A stretch of 64,000 bases of DNA from JAANXG01 sp034520625. Its GTDB lineage: Bacteria; Pseudomonadota; Gammaproteobacteria; Arenicellales; JAANXG01. The notes under the pieces are model-generated. The model was not told the DNA's origin. It worked only from the letters and a program-made list of their open reading frames with translations, and ran no database searches. The stretch lies in NCBI GenBank assembly GCA_034520625.1, contig JAXHNI010000008.1, positions 1-64,000 of the forward strand, given 5' to 3'. Positions within the stretch are counted from its first letter, which is position 1. Every line of letters begins with the position of its first letter. Below are positions 25,823-33,356 of this stretch, piece by piece. Made by a program: the position numbers and the translations under genes.

Positions 25823-26830
25823 ATGACTACATTGATCACCGGCGCCGCCGGATTCATCGGCTCAAGCTTCGCCCACCGGCTTCTGGACCGCGGCGAGGCG
25901 ATCGTCGGCATCGATAACCTCAACGACTACTACGACGTCACCCTCAAAGAAGCTCGCCTGGCGCGGCTCCAAGACAAGCCCGGATTCCACTTTGAAAAGC
26001 TCGATATTGCCGACCGCGACGCAATGTCGTCATTGTTTGAAAGATATGGCTTCGATAAAGTCATGCACCTCGCTGCCCAGGCCGGTGTGCGTTATTCCAT
26101 CGAGCGCCCCGACGTCTACATCGACAGCAACCTGGTGGGCTTCGGCAATATTCTCGAGGGCTGCCGCCATGCCGGCACGGCCCATCTCGCTTACGCCTCG
26201 TCCAGCTCGGTCTACGGTGCCAACACCAAGTTGCCGTTTTCCGAACGGGACAACGTCGATCATCCAATTTCGCTCTATGCCGCGAGCAAGAAGGCCAATG
26301 AGCTCATGGCTCACGCCTATGCGCATCTGTATGGCCTTCCCGTGACGGGACTGCGCTTCTTTACTGTTTACGGGCCCTGGGGCCGACCGGACATGGCGCT
26401 GTTCAAGTTCACCCAGGGCATTCTTGAAGGCAAGCCGATCCCTGTCTATAACAAAGGCGATATGGTTCGCGACTTCACCTACATCGACGACATCGTCGAA
26501 GGAATGGTCCGCGTTCTCGATCAGCCGGCCGCACCGAATCCCGAGTGGCGCGGCGATGCCCCCGACCCGCCCACCAGCACCGCCCCGTACCGCATCTACA
26601 ATATCGGTAACAACCAGCCCGTGCAGCTCATGCGCTATATCGAAGTCCTGGAAAAGTGTTTGGGCAAGCAGGCTAACCTGGACCTGCTCCCGATGCAGGA
26701 CGGCGATGTCCCCGCCACCAACGCCGATGTCACCGCTCTGGAAACCGACCTCGGCTACCGCCCCACGGTGACAGTGGAAGAGGGCGTCGCCCGTTTCGTG
26801 GAGTGGTACAAGGACTACTACGGTGTATAG
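25823..26830 (+). CDS. UDP-glucuronate 4-epimerase-like NAD-dependent epimerase
   Basis: This 335-residue extended SDR enzyme probably interconverts UDP-glucuronate and UDP-galacturonate. The NAD motif is ITGAAGFIGSSFAHRLL, the acidic residue is in VGIDNLNDYYD, the catalytic serine region is YASSSSVYG, and the YXXXK pair is in LYAASKKANE. The GLRFFTVYGPWGRPDMA block is typical of UDP-GlcA 4-epimerases. The substrate would come from ugd just upstream. It probably serves the polysaccharide locus starting at 31.5 kb. Confidence 0.92.
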   Translation: MTTLITGAAGFIGSSFAHRLLDRGEAIVGIDNLNDYYDVTLKEARLARLQDKPGFHFEKLDIADRDAMSSLFERYGFDKVMHLAAQAGVRYSIERPDVYIDSNLVGFGNILEGCRHAGTAHLAYASSSSVYGANTKLPFSERDNVDHPISLYAASKKANELMAHAYAHLYGLPVTGLRFFTVYGPWGRPDMALFKFTQGILEGKPIPVYNKGDMVRDFTYIDDIVEGMVRVLDQPAAPNPEWRGDAPDPPTSTAPYRIYNIGNNQPVQLMRYIEVLEKCLGKQANLDLLPMQDGDVPATNADVTALETDLGYRPTVTVEEGVARFVEWYKDYYGV

Positions 26831-26905
26831 CCGGCCGCGACAAAACCGGGAAAGAGCCGCCCGCGATTTATCGGAAACACCAATATTCAATGCATCGAGC
26901 CTTCA

Positions 26906-26930
26906 AACGAAGGGTCCCTTCTCCTAATCC
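26906..26930. repeat. Truncated copy of the CGAAGGGTCCC repeat at the end of relE
   Basis: ACGAAGGGTCCCTTCTCC matches the left half of the element at 25738, and the matching sequence then stops. The premature stop of the RelE-like toxin lies at the boundary (26924-26926), so the repeat fragment appears to have replaced the end of that gene. Confidence 0.6.
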
Positions 26931-27109
26931 CCCACCCGGTAGCGCCATAGCTCGCTGTGGTGGCCTTTGAGTGGTTTACCGAACTGTCGGGGATCGTCCA
27001 GCAGGGCTACGCGCGTTTCGAGGTAGTCCCGGATACGCTGGCGGGCCGGGGAATCGAGACTCTTGACCGATTTTTGAACCGATTGGGCGTACTTAATCCG
27101 CCAGGTCAC
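26924..27109 (-). pseudogene. RelE-family toxin, C-terminally truncated
   Basis: This is a 61-residue fragment of a RelE/ParE-fold toxin. The family pattern is clear: WRIKYAQSVQKSVKSLDSPA, then DPRQFGKPLKGHHSELWRYRVGD, after which a stop occurs. Full-length relatives run about 85-90 residues and continue with the C-terminal strands (usually YRL/YRI and a VGHR-like motif) that carry catalytic residues. The loss coincides with a repeat fragment. It overlaps the upstream antitoxin gene by 17 bases, the normal arrangement. Probably inactive. Confidence 0.8.
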
Positions 27110-27320
27110 GCCAGAATTCCTTACCGTCTACGATTGGCTCCTCGCCACGACGCAACCGTTCCAGTACCTGCTCGGCTTGATATATATCTTCCAGATCTTC
27201 CAGATGTTCCTTAATCGCCTCGCGAATATAATACGCGACGGGACGCCCGGTCCGTTTCGCCAATGCGACCAGGCGCTCGTTCAGCTCATCGGGTAATCTG
27301 ACAGCGGTTTGCTTGCTCAT
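27093..27320 (-). CDS. RelB-like ribbon-helix-helix antitoxin
   Basis: This 75-residue protein has an N-terminal ribbon-helix-helix DNA-binding motif (TAVRLPDELNERLVALAKRTG, then VAYYIREAIKEHLEDLEDIY). An acidic tail would wrap the partner toxin. It is intact although its toxin is truncated. It may still bind its own promoter or neutralise related toxins elsewhere. Confidence 0.82.
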   Translation of the reverse strand: MSKQTAVRLPDELNERLVALAKRTGRPVAYYIREAIKEHLEDLEDIYQAEQVLERLRRGEEPIVDGKEFWRDLAD

Positions 27321-27454
27321 TCAATTCAGGCCTGACAATTGGTTGGTTGACATGTATACCCTAGTAGCAGGCAACTCCGGAATGGCAAAAGGATATGTCA
27401 TCTCGAGTCCTTCGGGCAGTGGTGGGGGTTTGGGTATGAATGACCCGGTCTCCG

Positions 27455-28480
27455 TTAACACTCCTTCGCGGCGGCCTTGAGCCACTCCACGGCGCCCGGC
27501 GTGGCCAGCCACACATCGCGCATCTCTTCGCGGTAGAGCCAGGCCTGGTCGTCGCCACCGAGGGTTATTCCTGGCGGGTTCATTTTCGGGCGGGCGAGCC
27601 GCTTGGCGGTCAGCGCCCGCAGGACCTTGGGCAGGCGTCGCTTGGCGTCGCCCAGGGCCTGCCGGGCGTCCTCCAAGCGCTGGAGGCGGTACAGCGCCAG
27701 CACCCGCCCGAAGGCCAGTTCGGGAAACATATCCTCCGGAAACTGGTCCGCCAGCGCGACGACGCCTTCGTCGTCCCCGGCCCGCAAGCGGGCGTCGGCG
27801 ACGAGCGTGCGAAACCCGTGATTGTCGCTCGGGTTGAGCCGGAGCAGCCACTCCGCCAGGGCCACGGCCTCGTCATCGTCTCCTTGCTCGAGCCCATGGC
27901 TGACCAGGCGGGCGAGGCTGCGCAGGGCGGGGCGGTTCTCCGTATGCGGCCACGCCAGGTGCGCCTCGGGCGCCTCGCTCAGCGCGTGGCGCACAATGGC
28001 TTCGGCGCGGCGCAGCAGCGGCTCCTGCAGCGCGTGCCGTACCCAGTGCACGTTGGAGTGGGGATGGCTCCGGGCGATGCTCAGCAAGTCGTCCACGATA
28101 TCGAGGCTGTCGAAGCCTTCGGGATGGGCCGCCAGGAAGCTCATCCATTCGGCCTCTTCATCCGGCTCCCAGGGATCCTCGATGTCGAAGGGATCGGGTT
28201 GAATCGAGAAGGGCTTGGAGACCGGCCGGACCTCACGCAACAGCGCCTCCACGGCCGCGACGTCCGGCGGTGGCATCAAGTATTGCGAGTCGTCGTCGGG
28301 CGTCTCCTCGATGTCGGCGGCACCGCCGGCCGGCGGTTGATCCTGCAGATCGTCCAGCTGCCCGGTGAGCTCGTCCAAGGCGTCGTCAATCTGGCTGGCC
28401 GGTACGCCCATGCCATGGAGCCGGTCCCGCAGGGCGGCTTGCATATCGTCCGCGTCGACGACCGAATCGTTGTCCACCAC
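27455..28480 (-). CDS. TPR-like hypothetical protein
   Basis: This open frame of about 341 residues starts with an acidic segment (VVDNDSVVDADD), followed by alanine- and leucine-rich helical pairs that resemble tetratricopeptide repeats (LARLVSHGLEQGDDDEAVAL, LAFGRVLALYRLQRLEDARQ). It ends GGDDQAWLYREEMRDVW...GAVEWLKAAA, a C-terminal block I associate with uncharacterised TPR proteins. The start is uncertain: GTG 28478-28480 is used here, but the frame stays open to 28654, overlapping higB on the other strand. It may have lost its 5' end when the higBA module arrived. Function unknown. Confidence 0.6.
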   Translation of the reverse strand: MVDNDSVVDADDMQAALRDRLHGMGVPASQIDDALDELTGQLDDLQDQPPAGGAADIEETPDDDSQYLMPPPDVAAVEALLREVRPVSKPFSIQPDPFDIEDPWEPDEEAEWMSFLAAHPEGFDSLDIVDDLLSIARSHPHSNVHWVRHALQEPLLRRAEAIVRHALSEAPEAHLAWPHTENRPALRSLARLVSHGLEQGDDDEAVALAEWLLRLNPSDNHGFRTLVADARLRAGDDEGVVALADQFPEDMFPELAFGRVLALYRLQRLEDARQALGDAKRRLPKVLRALTAKRLARPKMNPPGITLGGDDQAWLYREEMRDVWLATPGAVEWLKAAAKEC

Positions 28481-28535
28481 GAGGGCGGGGGCCTGCTGCG
28501 GCGCGCGGCCGCCACGGCCATGATATCTTCTGATT

Positions 28536-28816
28536 ATGATAAGGAGCTTCGCGGACAAAGACAGTCGGCACCTGTTTGAAGGGAAGCGAGTACGACGGTT
28601 CCGCATGATTGAGCGACAGGCGCAAAAACGTTTGCAGTATCTGCACAACGCCACCTCTATTCAGGATTTAGCGGCGCTGCGATCCAACCGTTTCGAAATC
28701 TTGAAAGGCGATCGCAAGGGCTTATGCAGCATACGGATCAATGACCAATGACGCATCTGCTTTCAATGGACGGACGAGGGCGCGGAGAGCGTAGAGATCG
28801 TCGACTATCACCGATG
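28536..28816 (+). pseudogene. higB: HigB-family toxin with in-frame nonsense codon
   Basis: The frame begins MIRSFADKDSRHLFEGKRVR, runs through KGDRKGLCSIRINDQ, then meets TGA at 28749-28751. It continues in the same frame as RICFQWTDEGAESVEIVDYH to a second TGA at 28814-28816. Family members read RINDQWRICF at that point, so a tryptophan TGG has become TGA. All the rest of the toxin is preserved, which points to a recent inactivation or a sequence error. The antitoxin gene follows 10 bases downstream, toxin first, the usual higBA order. Confidence 0.85.
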
Positions 28817-28826
28817 AGATTCACCA

Positions 28827-29129
28827 ATGCCTGTACCGAAAGACAATATGCCACCCATACATCCCAGGGAATATCTTCGCGATGAGCTCGAGGAGCTGGG
28901 GATGTCTGCTCGCGAGCTCGCAGAAGCTCTGGGCGTGCCTCACAATCGTATTGCCGCGATTCTGCGGGGGCAAAGAGCTGTTACGGCGGACACCGCTCTT
29001 CGGCTGGCTGCGTATTTCGACACCAGCGCCGACGTGTGGATGGGCCTGCAGAAATCCTACGAACTGAAAACGACGGAGCAGGAGCACGGAGAAACCATTC
29101 GCTCCCAGGTCAGGAGACACGTAGCGTAA
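28827..29129 (+). CDS. higA: HigA-family antitoxin
   Basis: This is a 100-residue XRE-type helix-turn-helix protein of the HigA family: IHPREYLRDELEELGMSARE, then the recognition region ALGVPHNRIAAILRGQRAVT and the C-terminal FDTSADVWMGLQKSYEL. It would repress its own operon and neutralise HigB. It is intact although the partner toxin carries a stop codon. Confidence 0.9.
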   Translation: MPVPKDNMPPIHPREYLRDELEELGMSARELAEALGVPHNRIAAILRGQRAVTADTALRLAAYFDTSADVWMGLQKSYELKTTEQEHGETIRSQVRRHVA

Positions 29130-29154
29130 TCGCGGCCCGGCGCCCATCCGGCCC

Positions 29155-29226
29155 AAGGAGGCCAGCCCCCTCGCCGATTGCGGCCTCGATAGCAGGAAAA
29201 TCGCCCAGAGGGCTGGTCTCCTCTAC
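29155..29226. repeat. Dispersed palindromic repeat, complete copy
   Basis: AAGGAGGCCAGCCCCCTCGC and, after a spacer containing GCGGCCTCGATAGC, the complement-like arm CGCCCAGAGGGCTGGTCTCC. It has the same architecture as 8347-8414. It separates higA from the convergent PIN-toxin gene. Confidence 0.75.
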
Positions 29227-29257
29227 CGGGCGGTCGACCCCAAATCCGGAAACCGTT

Positions 29258-29656
29258 TCACCACAATACGGTCAACCCGAACTGACGATATTCCGGAAAA
29301 CCCGCATCCTTCGAGACCAACGTCCGGGCTTGACAAATCGCCTGCCAGATAATCATCCGGTCAAAAGGATCCTTGTGGTGCATTCTGGGCAGCCGGTGGA
29401 AAGACGCGGTTTCCTGCGCCGTGGGCGAAATGATCTCAATGTGCATTCGATCCGCCAGATCGGGCATGTCGTCGGGGCTGCAGTGTTCAAGCTCGATTTT
29501 CCCGAGTGCGTACTTCAGGGAGATTTCCCAAAACGAGACCGTGCTCACGCAAACCGCATTGTCCGGCGAGCGGATAGCCTTCCTGGCCTTTGCGCTCAAC
29601 TTGTCCGGCGCGAAGGCGGCCCACAAAAATACATGCGTATCCAGGAAGCAATCCAC
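29258..29656 (-). CDS. PIN-domain toxin (VapC-like)
   Basis: This 132-residue PIN-domain ribonuclease candidate has the first acidic residue in FLDTHVFLWA, the conserved glutamate in SFWEISLKYALGKI, and the later aspartates in HKDPFDRMIIWQA and LVSKDAGF. The DTHVFLWA style is that of toxins paired with Phd/YefM antitoxins. The start is GTG, three bases after the antitoxin stop. It appears intact. Confidence 0.88.
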   Translation of the reverse strand: MDCFLDTHVFLWAAFAPDKLSAKARKAIRSPDNAVCVSTVSFWEISLKYALGKIELEHCSPDDMPDLADRMHIEIISPTAQETASFHRLPRMHHKDPFDRMIIWQAICQARTLVSKDAGFPEYRQFGLTVLW

Positions 29657-29659
29657 CGC

Positions 29660-29908
29660 TCAGGCGTCCAGCATTTCCTCGTCGCTGATCGCGAAATCGT
29701 CGTGGATCACACAGCGAGCGCGCCCCTTCATCAGGCCCAGCTTGCGACCGGTCTTGGGTTCGACCTGTTCGTAGGGGACGATGGCCGCGATCTTTTCCTT
29801 TTTCTTGCCATAACTGATTGCAATAGGCTCGCCATTCTTGACCATCTGCTCCAGCACTTCCGAAAACCGGCTCTTCAGCTCGCCAACTGTCATCGTTTTC
29901 ATGGTCAT
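29660..29908 (-). CDS. Phd/YefM-type antitoxin
   Basis: This is an 82-residue protein with the Phd fold start MKTMTVGELKSRFSEVLEQM and NGEPIAISYGKKKEKIAAIVP, followed by a toxin-wrapping tail ending DEEMLDA. It is encoded directly upstream of the PIN toxin in the same operon. ATG 29908 or 29902 could be the start. Confidence 0.88.
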   Translation of the reverse strand: MTMKTMTVGELKSRFSEVLEQMVKNGEPIAISYGKKKEKIAAIVPYEQVEPKTGRKLGLMKGRARCVIHDDFAISDEEMLDA

Positions 29909-30060
29909 TTCCCGCGATACAATGGTCGCCAGCCTATCTTCAATCTTGACAAGTTGTCAAGAAACTTCTTGGAAGCCTCGGGGGGCCTCCCCCTGACGGG
30001 GGCCAGGGTGAGGGGGCGAACCCCAAACAACGACGGGACGAGGATGTATAAATTCGGCTC

Positions 30061-30168
30061 GTCGGCCAGGGGGCTGGCCTCCGTTATTGGAATCGGAATC
30101 CCCGGTGGAGGCGTGCTCTCTAGCCGATCACGGCTTGATCCATACCCCATCGGCCAAGGGGGCAGGCC
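30061..30168. repeat. Tandem partial and complete copies of the dispersed palindrome
   Basis: A single arm (GTCGGCCAGGGGGCTGGCCT at 30061-30080) is followed by a second unit (30107-30168) with arms GGAGGCGTGCTCTCTAGCC and ATCGGCCAAGGGGGCAGGCC. These are diverged members of the family at 8347 and 29155. The second copy ends about 25 bases before the vapBC operator. Confidence 0.65.
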
Positions 30169-30193
30169 TTGACCTTCCGCGGAACAGACCACA

Positions 30194-30216
30194 ATATACA
30201 CATCGAATGTGTATAT
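30194..30216. promoter_or_regulatory. Perfect dyad operator upstream of vapBC
   Basis: ATATACACAT and ATGTGTATAT are exact complements separated by CGA, 16 bases upstream of the vapB ATG. A third half-site GTGTAT follows at 30221. This fits a binding site for the VapB antitoxin or the VapBC complex and overlaps the likely -10 region (TATAAA). Confidence 0.75.
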
Positions 30217-30231
30217 AAAGGTGTATTTCCT

Positions 30232-30441
30232 ATGCGGACGAATATCGAGCTCGATGAAGATCTCGTGGAGGCGGCATTCCGGTACGCCCCGGTCAAAACC
30301 AAGCGGGAATTGGTGGCTCTCGCGCTGCGCGAGTTCGTGGCACAGCATCGCCGCACGGACCTGCGGGAGCTTCGCGGGCGTGGTGGCATCGCCCCCGATT
30401 ACGACCATAAAGCCTTGCGCGAACGTAGCGATCCTAAATGA
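30232..30441 (+). CDS. vapB: VapB-type antitoxin
   Basis: This 69-residue protein of the VapB (DUF2191) type begins MRTNIELDEDLVEAAFRYAP, a ribbon-helix-helix DNA-binding start, and has KTKRELVALALREFVAQHRR. Its C-terminus LRGRGGIAPDYDHKALR would contact the toxin. ATG 30232 is used rather than the open frame upstream, because the family begins here and the operator lies just before it. It overlaps vapC by four bases. Confidence 0.92.
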   Translation: MRTNIELDEDLVEAAFRYAPVKTKRELVALALREFVAQHRRTDLRELRGRGGIAPDYDHKALRERSDPK

Positions 30442-30836
30442 TCCTGGTGGACACATCCGTATGGATCGACTATTTCCGGGGGGTGTCCACCGCGGACACG
30501 GAATCGCTGGACACCATCCTGGCGGACCGAATGCCTTTCGCGATCACCGGCGTAATCTATCAGGAAATCCTGCAAGGCGCCGATTCCCCATCCAGTTACC
30601 AAGATCTGGCCGATCACTTCGGCAGCCAGCGGTTCCTGCACCCATCGGATCCGATTGAGACCCACGCCAAGGCCGCCCAGATCTACGGACGCTGCCGGCG
30701 CGCGGGGATCACTATCCGCAGCACCATCGACTGCCTCATTGCCCAGATCGCCATCGAGCACGACGCCATCCTGCTGCGTAGCGATCGAGATTACACACAA
30801 ATGGCGACGGTGATCCCGGAGCTGAGACTCACCTGA
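30438..30836 (+). CDS. vapC: VapC PIN-domain toxin
   Basis: This is a 132-residue PIN-domain endoribonuclease, probably acting on tRNA or rRNA as known for the family. The acidic residues are in ILVDTSVWIDYF, GVIYQEILQG, STIDCLIAQIA and LLRSDRDYTQM, a complete set. The ATGA overlap with vapB couples translation. It looks intact, with no truncation. Confidence 0.92.
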   Translation: MILVDTSVWIDYFRGVSTADTESLDTILADRMPFAITGVIYQEILQGADSPSSYQDLADHFGSQRFLHPSDPIETHAKAAQIYGRCRRAGITIRSTIDCLIAQIAIEHDAILLRSDRDYTQMATVIPELRLT

Positions 30837-30871
30837 CGCATCGGCAGATGTCGACGCACTCCGATAGAAAT

Positions 30872-30934
30872 CAATCCTCTGGCCGATCGCGGCCGCGATC
30901 TACGGTAAATCGGCCAAAGGCTGGCCTCGTCTGG
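30872..30934. repeat. Diverged copy of the dispersed palindrome
   Basis: CAATCCTCTGGCCGATCGCGG and AATCGGCCAAAGGCTGGCCT form the two arms; the left arm lacks its outer GGAGGCCAG part. It lies just after vapC. Confidence 0.55.
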
Positions 30935-30994
30935 CGAGGGGCCGGCTCACCTGTTATCGGCCGGATCCGAGCCGCTGCCGCAGGAGGGGTTGGC

Positions 30995-31207
30995 TCAAAG
31001 CCGCCTGGCGATCTCCCTCGCAAAGGAAGTGCAATCATCCAGGTTTCTGCTGCAGAGCGAATGGACGATTGCCCAGTCGATGGCCTCATAGTTGTGGATG
31101 GCGATATTGCGGAATCCAATCGCCTTTTTCATGCGAGTTCCCAGCTTCGGGCTGAGGTAGCCTTCGCGGACCAGTACATCGAAGGTTTCGCGCATGGTTT
31201 GAGGAGG
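30995..31207 (-). pseudogene. HepT-like HEPN toxin, C-terminal fragment
   Basis: The C-terminal half of a DUF86/HepT protein is recognisable: PPQTMRETFDVLVREGYLS, then the HEPN RNase motif R-X4-H in FRNIAIHNYEAIDWAIVH, ending FAREIARRL. The first half of the domain is absent, and the frame further upstream (to 31300) does not resemble the family. No nucleotidyltransferase (MntA) partner gene is present. A remnant of a MntA-HepT module. Confidence 0.7.
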
Positions 31208-31517
31208 GCGCGAATCAAGGGCGACGATCGACCAAACGCATCCTTGTGGTGCATCCTGGAAACGTACGAGAGAGGCGGCATTGCTTGGCTGGCGCTCCAA
31301 ATTTTGCTTCTCAGCCAGGAAGGAATTAGATACGGTAACGATTCACCGCGTTATATTGAAGCGGCGGAAGCGTTATTGGCGGGGCGATTGCAGGCCGGAA
31401 AGGCAATTTCGTATCTCGGCTATGATGCATTCGTAGCGCTGTTTCTGGGGATCGGCCTCGGGCCGCCGGCGATTATTATTGCCCAAATTGAGAACGATGG
31501 TGAGGCACAATTAATAA
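31208..31517. other. Interval without recognised gene
   Basis: About 310 bases between the HepT remnant and the FkbM-like fragment. A plus-strand frame stays open here, ending at 31525 with a hydrophobic stretch (FVALFLGIGLGPPAIIIAQ), but it has no family resemblance I can name and no good start. It probably holds recombined remnants. Confidence 0.3.
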
Positions 31518-32126
31518 CACAGTAGTATTATCGGGCTGTCCAAAAAATTGGGGACCACCTCTATTGCCCGAGACTTTGGCATCAAGTCCTTCATGGCGGA
31601 CGCGAGCGTGGAGCAGCCGCCCGTGGACAATCCGCTTTTCGAGTTCGACCGTAAATTTCTTGGAGCGCATCGCGACGAGACATTCACGACACTCGGGGCC
31701 TGGGTCGGGGAAAAGCTTGGAGAGGATGACGATCATGACCTGCTCTTACAGATGGATATCGAAGGCGGCGAGTTCGATGTGCTGATTGAAAGCGACAAAA
31801 GCCTGTTGCGCCGTTGTCGCATGATGGTGATCGAATTTCACCGCATGGAGAGCATCTTCGAACGGAACAGCCTGCCACTTCTTCACGCGCTCTTTACCAA
31901 GCTGCATCAGGATTTCGTCATCGTGCATTCGCATGCGAATAGTTGTTGCGGCATCGCCGAATCGTTCGGTGTGGGCATTCCACCTGTCTTCGAAATCAGC
32001 TATTTGCGACGTGATCGTGTGGCGAACCAGGCCACTGGCGCGCAGATGCACCTACAGCATGCGCTGGACAGGCCCAACGTTCCCGAGAACCCTGATATCG
32101 TCATGCCCGATCTATGGTGGCGATAG
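31518..32126 (+). pseudogene. FkbM-type methyltransferase, N-terminally truncated
   Basis: About 200 residues resemble the C-terminal part of FkbM-like SAM methyltransferases: a glycine-loop-like start IIGLSKKLG, then LLQMDIEGGEFDVLI (the conserved DIEGGE motif) and MVIEFHRMESIF. The region before the SAM loop is missing, and only a TTG at 31548 could start translation. It marks the left border of the polysaccharide locus and is probably not functional. Confidence 0.6.
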
Positions 32127-32171
32127 GCGTCTCAAACATACACTTCCACGTCACATTTTGAATTCGACGTC

Positions 32172-33356
32172 TTGCCAAAGAATTGCGCCGTGCTGGTAAT
32201 AGAAAAATATCTCGGTGTGCTTCGTGGGCACTTTCCCACGCAAGTTTCTGCGATTCAGAACCTTGTTGGGAACCGCGCTGTGACATTTGTCACTGGACGT
32301 CACTGCGAGCTGTCCCTCCACGACTCTTCGACGCACTCCCCTGTCTTGTCGACCCGAAAAGAGATCAAGGCTACCCCCGAGCAAGCCGTGAATCATGATT
32401 TTCAGTCCATGAGCGGCGTCTTGACATCGGAAAAGATGCAACATGAGCCAATTTTTTACGTTACTGCCGGAGCCCATGACCTTCGCGTTGCACTTCGTCT
32501 GGTCTCCAGTCTTTCCCTTCCGCAAAAGATTTACATGCGTGTATTGCGCGAAAGAGAAATTATACAATTGAACGATGACGAACGCGCCGCTCTGAAATCC
32601 GCCATCGCGGCAGAGCGGATTATCCTGCTGACCGAAACAGAAAGTCTGGCGGCGCAGTTTCGGACGTGTTACGACCTGAAAGTGCATGAGACAACGCTGT
32701 GCCTTCCCTGCTCTGTGTTCCCGGGGCAGTCGGCAAACCTCCCATCTGTGCCCCGGTCCAAGGCGCACTGTTTCCGGGTCGGACTTCTCGGTGAGTGGCG
32801 TGCCGAGAAGGGCGTGGATATGTTGCCGCAATTAATACGACATCTGCGCTACGTGCTTGATGCCGCGGACGATGCCCCAAAGGTAAAACTGATCATTCAG
32901 AAGCCGCCGCCGAAGAAGAGTCTCAAGAGCATCAAGAAAAGCGTGATACGCGACTATCTGTTTTGGCACAGTGTCGGATTTCCGATTCCTGACAAACGGC
33001 TTTCGCTGTCTTTTCGGACAACGAAAATGTCAAAAGAGGAATTTCTGACCACCCTGATGTCCGTGGATCTGCTTTTGTTGCCGTATCGTCTCAATGACTA
33101 TCGCCATCGGGGATCTGGGATACTCCTTGACGGCGTCGCCGCGCGAAAACCAATTGTCTACACGAGGGGTATGGGGATGAGCGAATTTCTGAGACATGGA
33201 AACGCAGAAGCGGCTTCGGAAAATCCAAAGGATTATGCTGACAAAGTCGTCAGGATTCTGTCCGACATCGAAATCTACAGGACAGCCGCAGATCAGGCAG
33301 CGGTTGAGTTTAAACGAAGAATTGAGCGGATTGCCTTGTTATTACAATCAATCTGA
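32172..33356 (+). CDS. Glycosyltransferase, GT4-like
   Basis: This is a 394-residue protein with a GT-B type C-terminal half: FRVGLLGEWRAEKGVDMLPQ, then VDLLLLPYRLNDYRHRGSG and ILLDGVAARKPIVYTRG. The last block corresponds to the sugar-nucleotide binding E-X7-E region, but the second glutamate is aspartate here, so it is a divergent member. The start is TTG 32172 or GTG 32190. It is isolated between remnants, about 600 bases from the next frame. It may act in an older version of the polysaccharide pathway. Confidence 0.65.
   Translation: MPKNCAVLVIEKYLGVLRGHFPTQVSAIQNLVGNRAVTFVTGRHCELSLHDSSTHSPVLSTRKEIKATPEQAVNHDFQSMSGVLTSEKMQHEPIFYVTAGAHDLRVALRLVSSLSLPQKIYMRVLREREIIQLNDDERAALKSAIAAERIILLTETESLAAQFRTCYDLKVHETTLCLPCSVFPGQSANLPSVPRSKAHCFRVGLLGEWRAEKGVDMLPQLIRHLRYVLDAADDAPKVKLIIQKPPPKKSLKSIKKSVIRDYLFWHSVGFPIPDKRLSLSFRTTKMSKEEFLTTLMSVDLLLLPYRLNDYRHRGSGILLDGVAARKPIVYTRGMGMSEFLRHGNAEAASENPKDYADKVVRILSDIEIYRTAADQAAVEFKRRIERIALLLQSI

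Noticed and set aside
26930..26960. Second ops-like element near CCGGTAGCGCC
   Set aside because: It lacks the GGCGGTAG core and the following GTG, and it lies inside the relE coding region on the opposite strand.
28749..28751. TGA in higB as a recoded tryptophan or selenocysteine codon
   Set aside because: Other genes here use TGG for tryptophan and end normally at TGA. No selenocysteine insertion hairpin is apparent, and the family has tryptophan at this point.
29155..30934. CRISPR array
   Set aside because: The repeats are palindromic, irregularly spaced, diverged and separated by genes, with no regular spacers and no cas genes.
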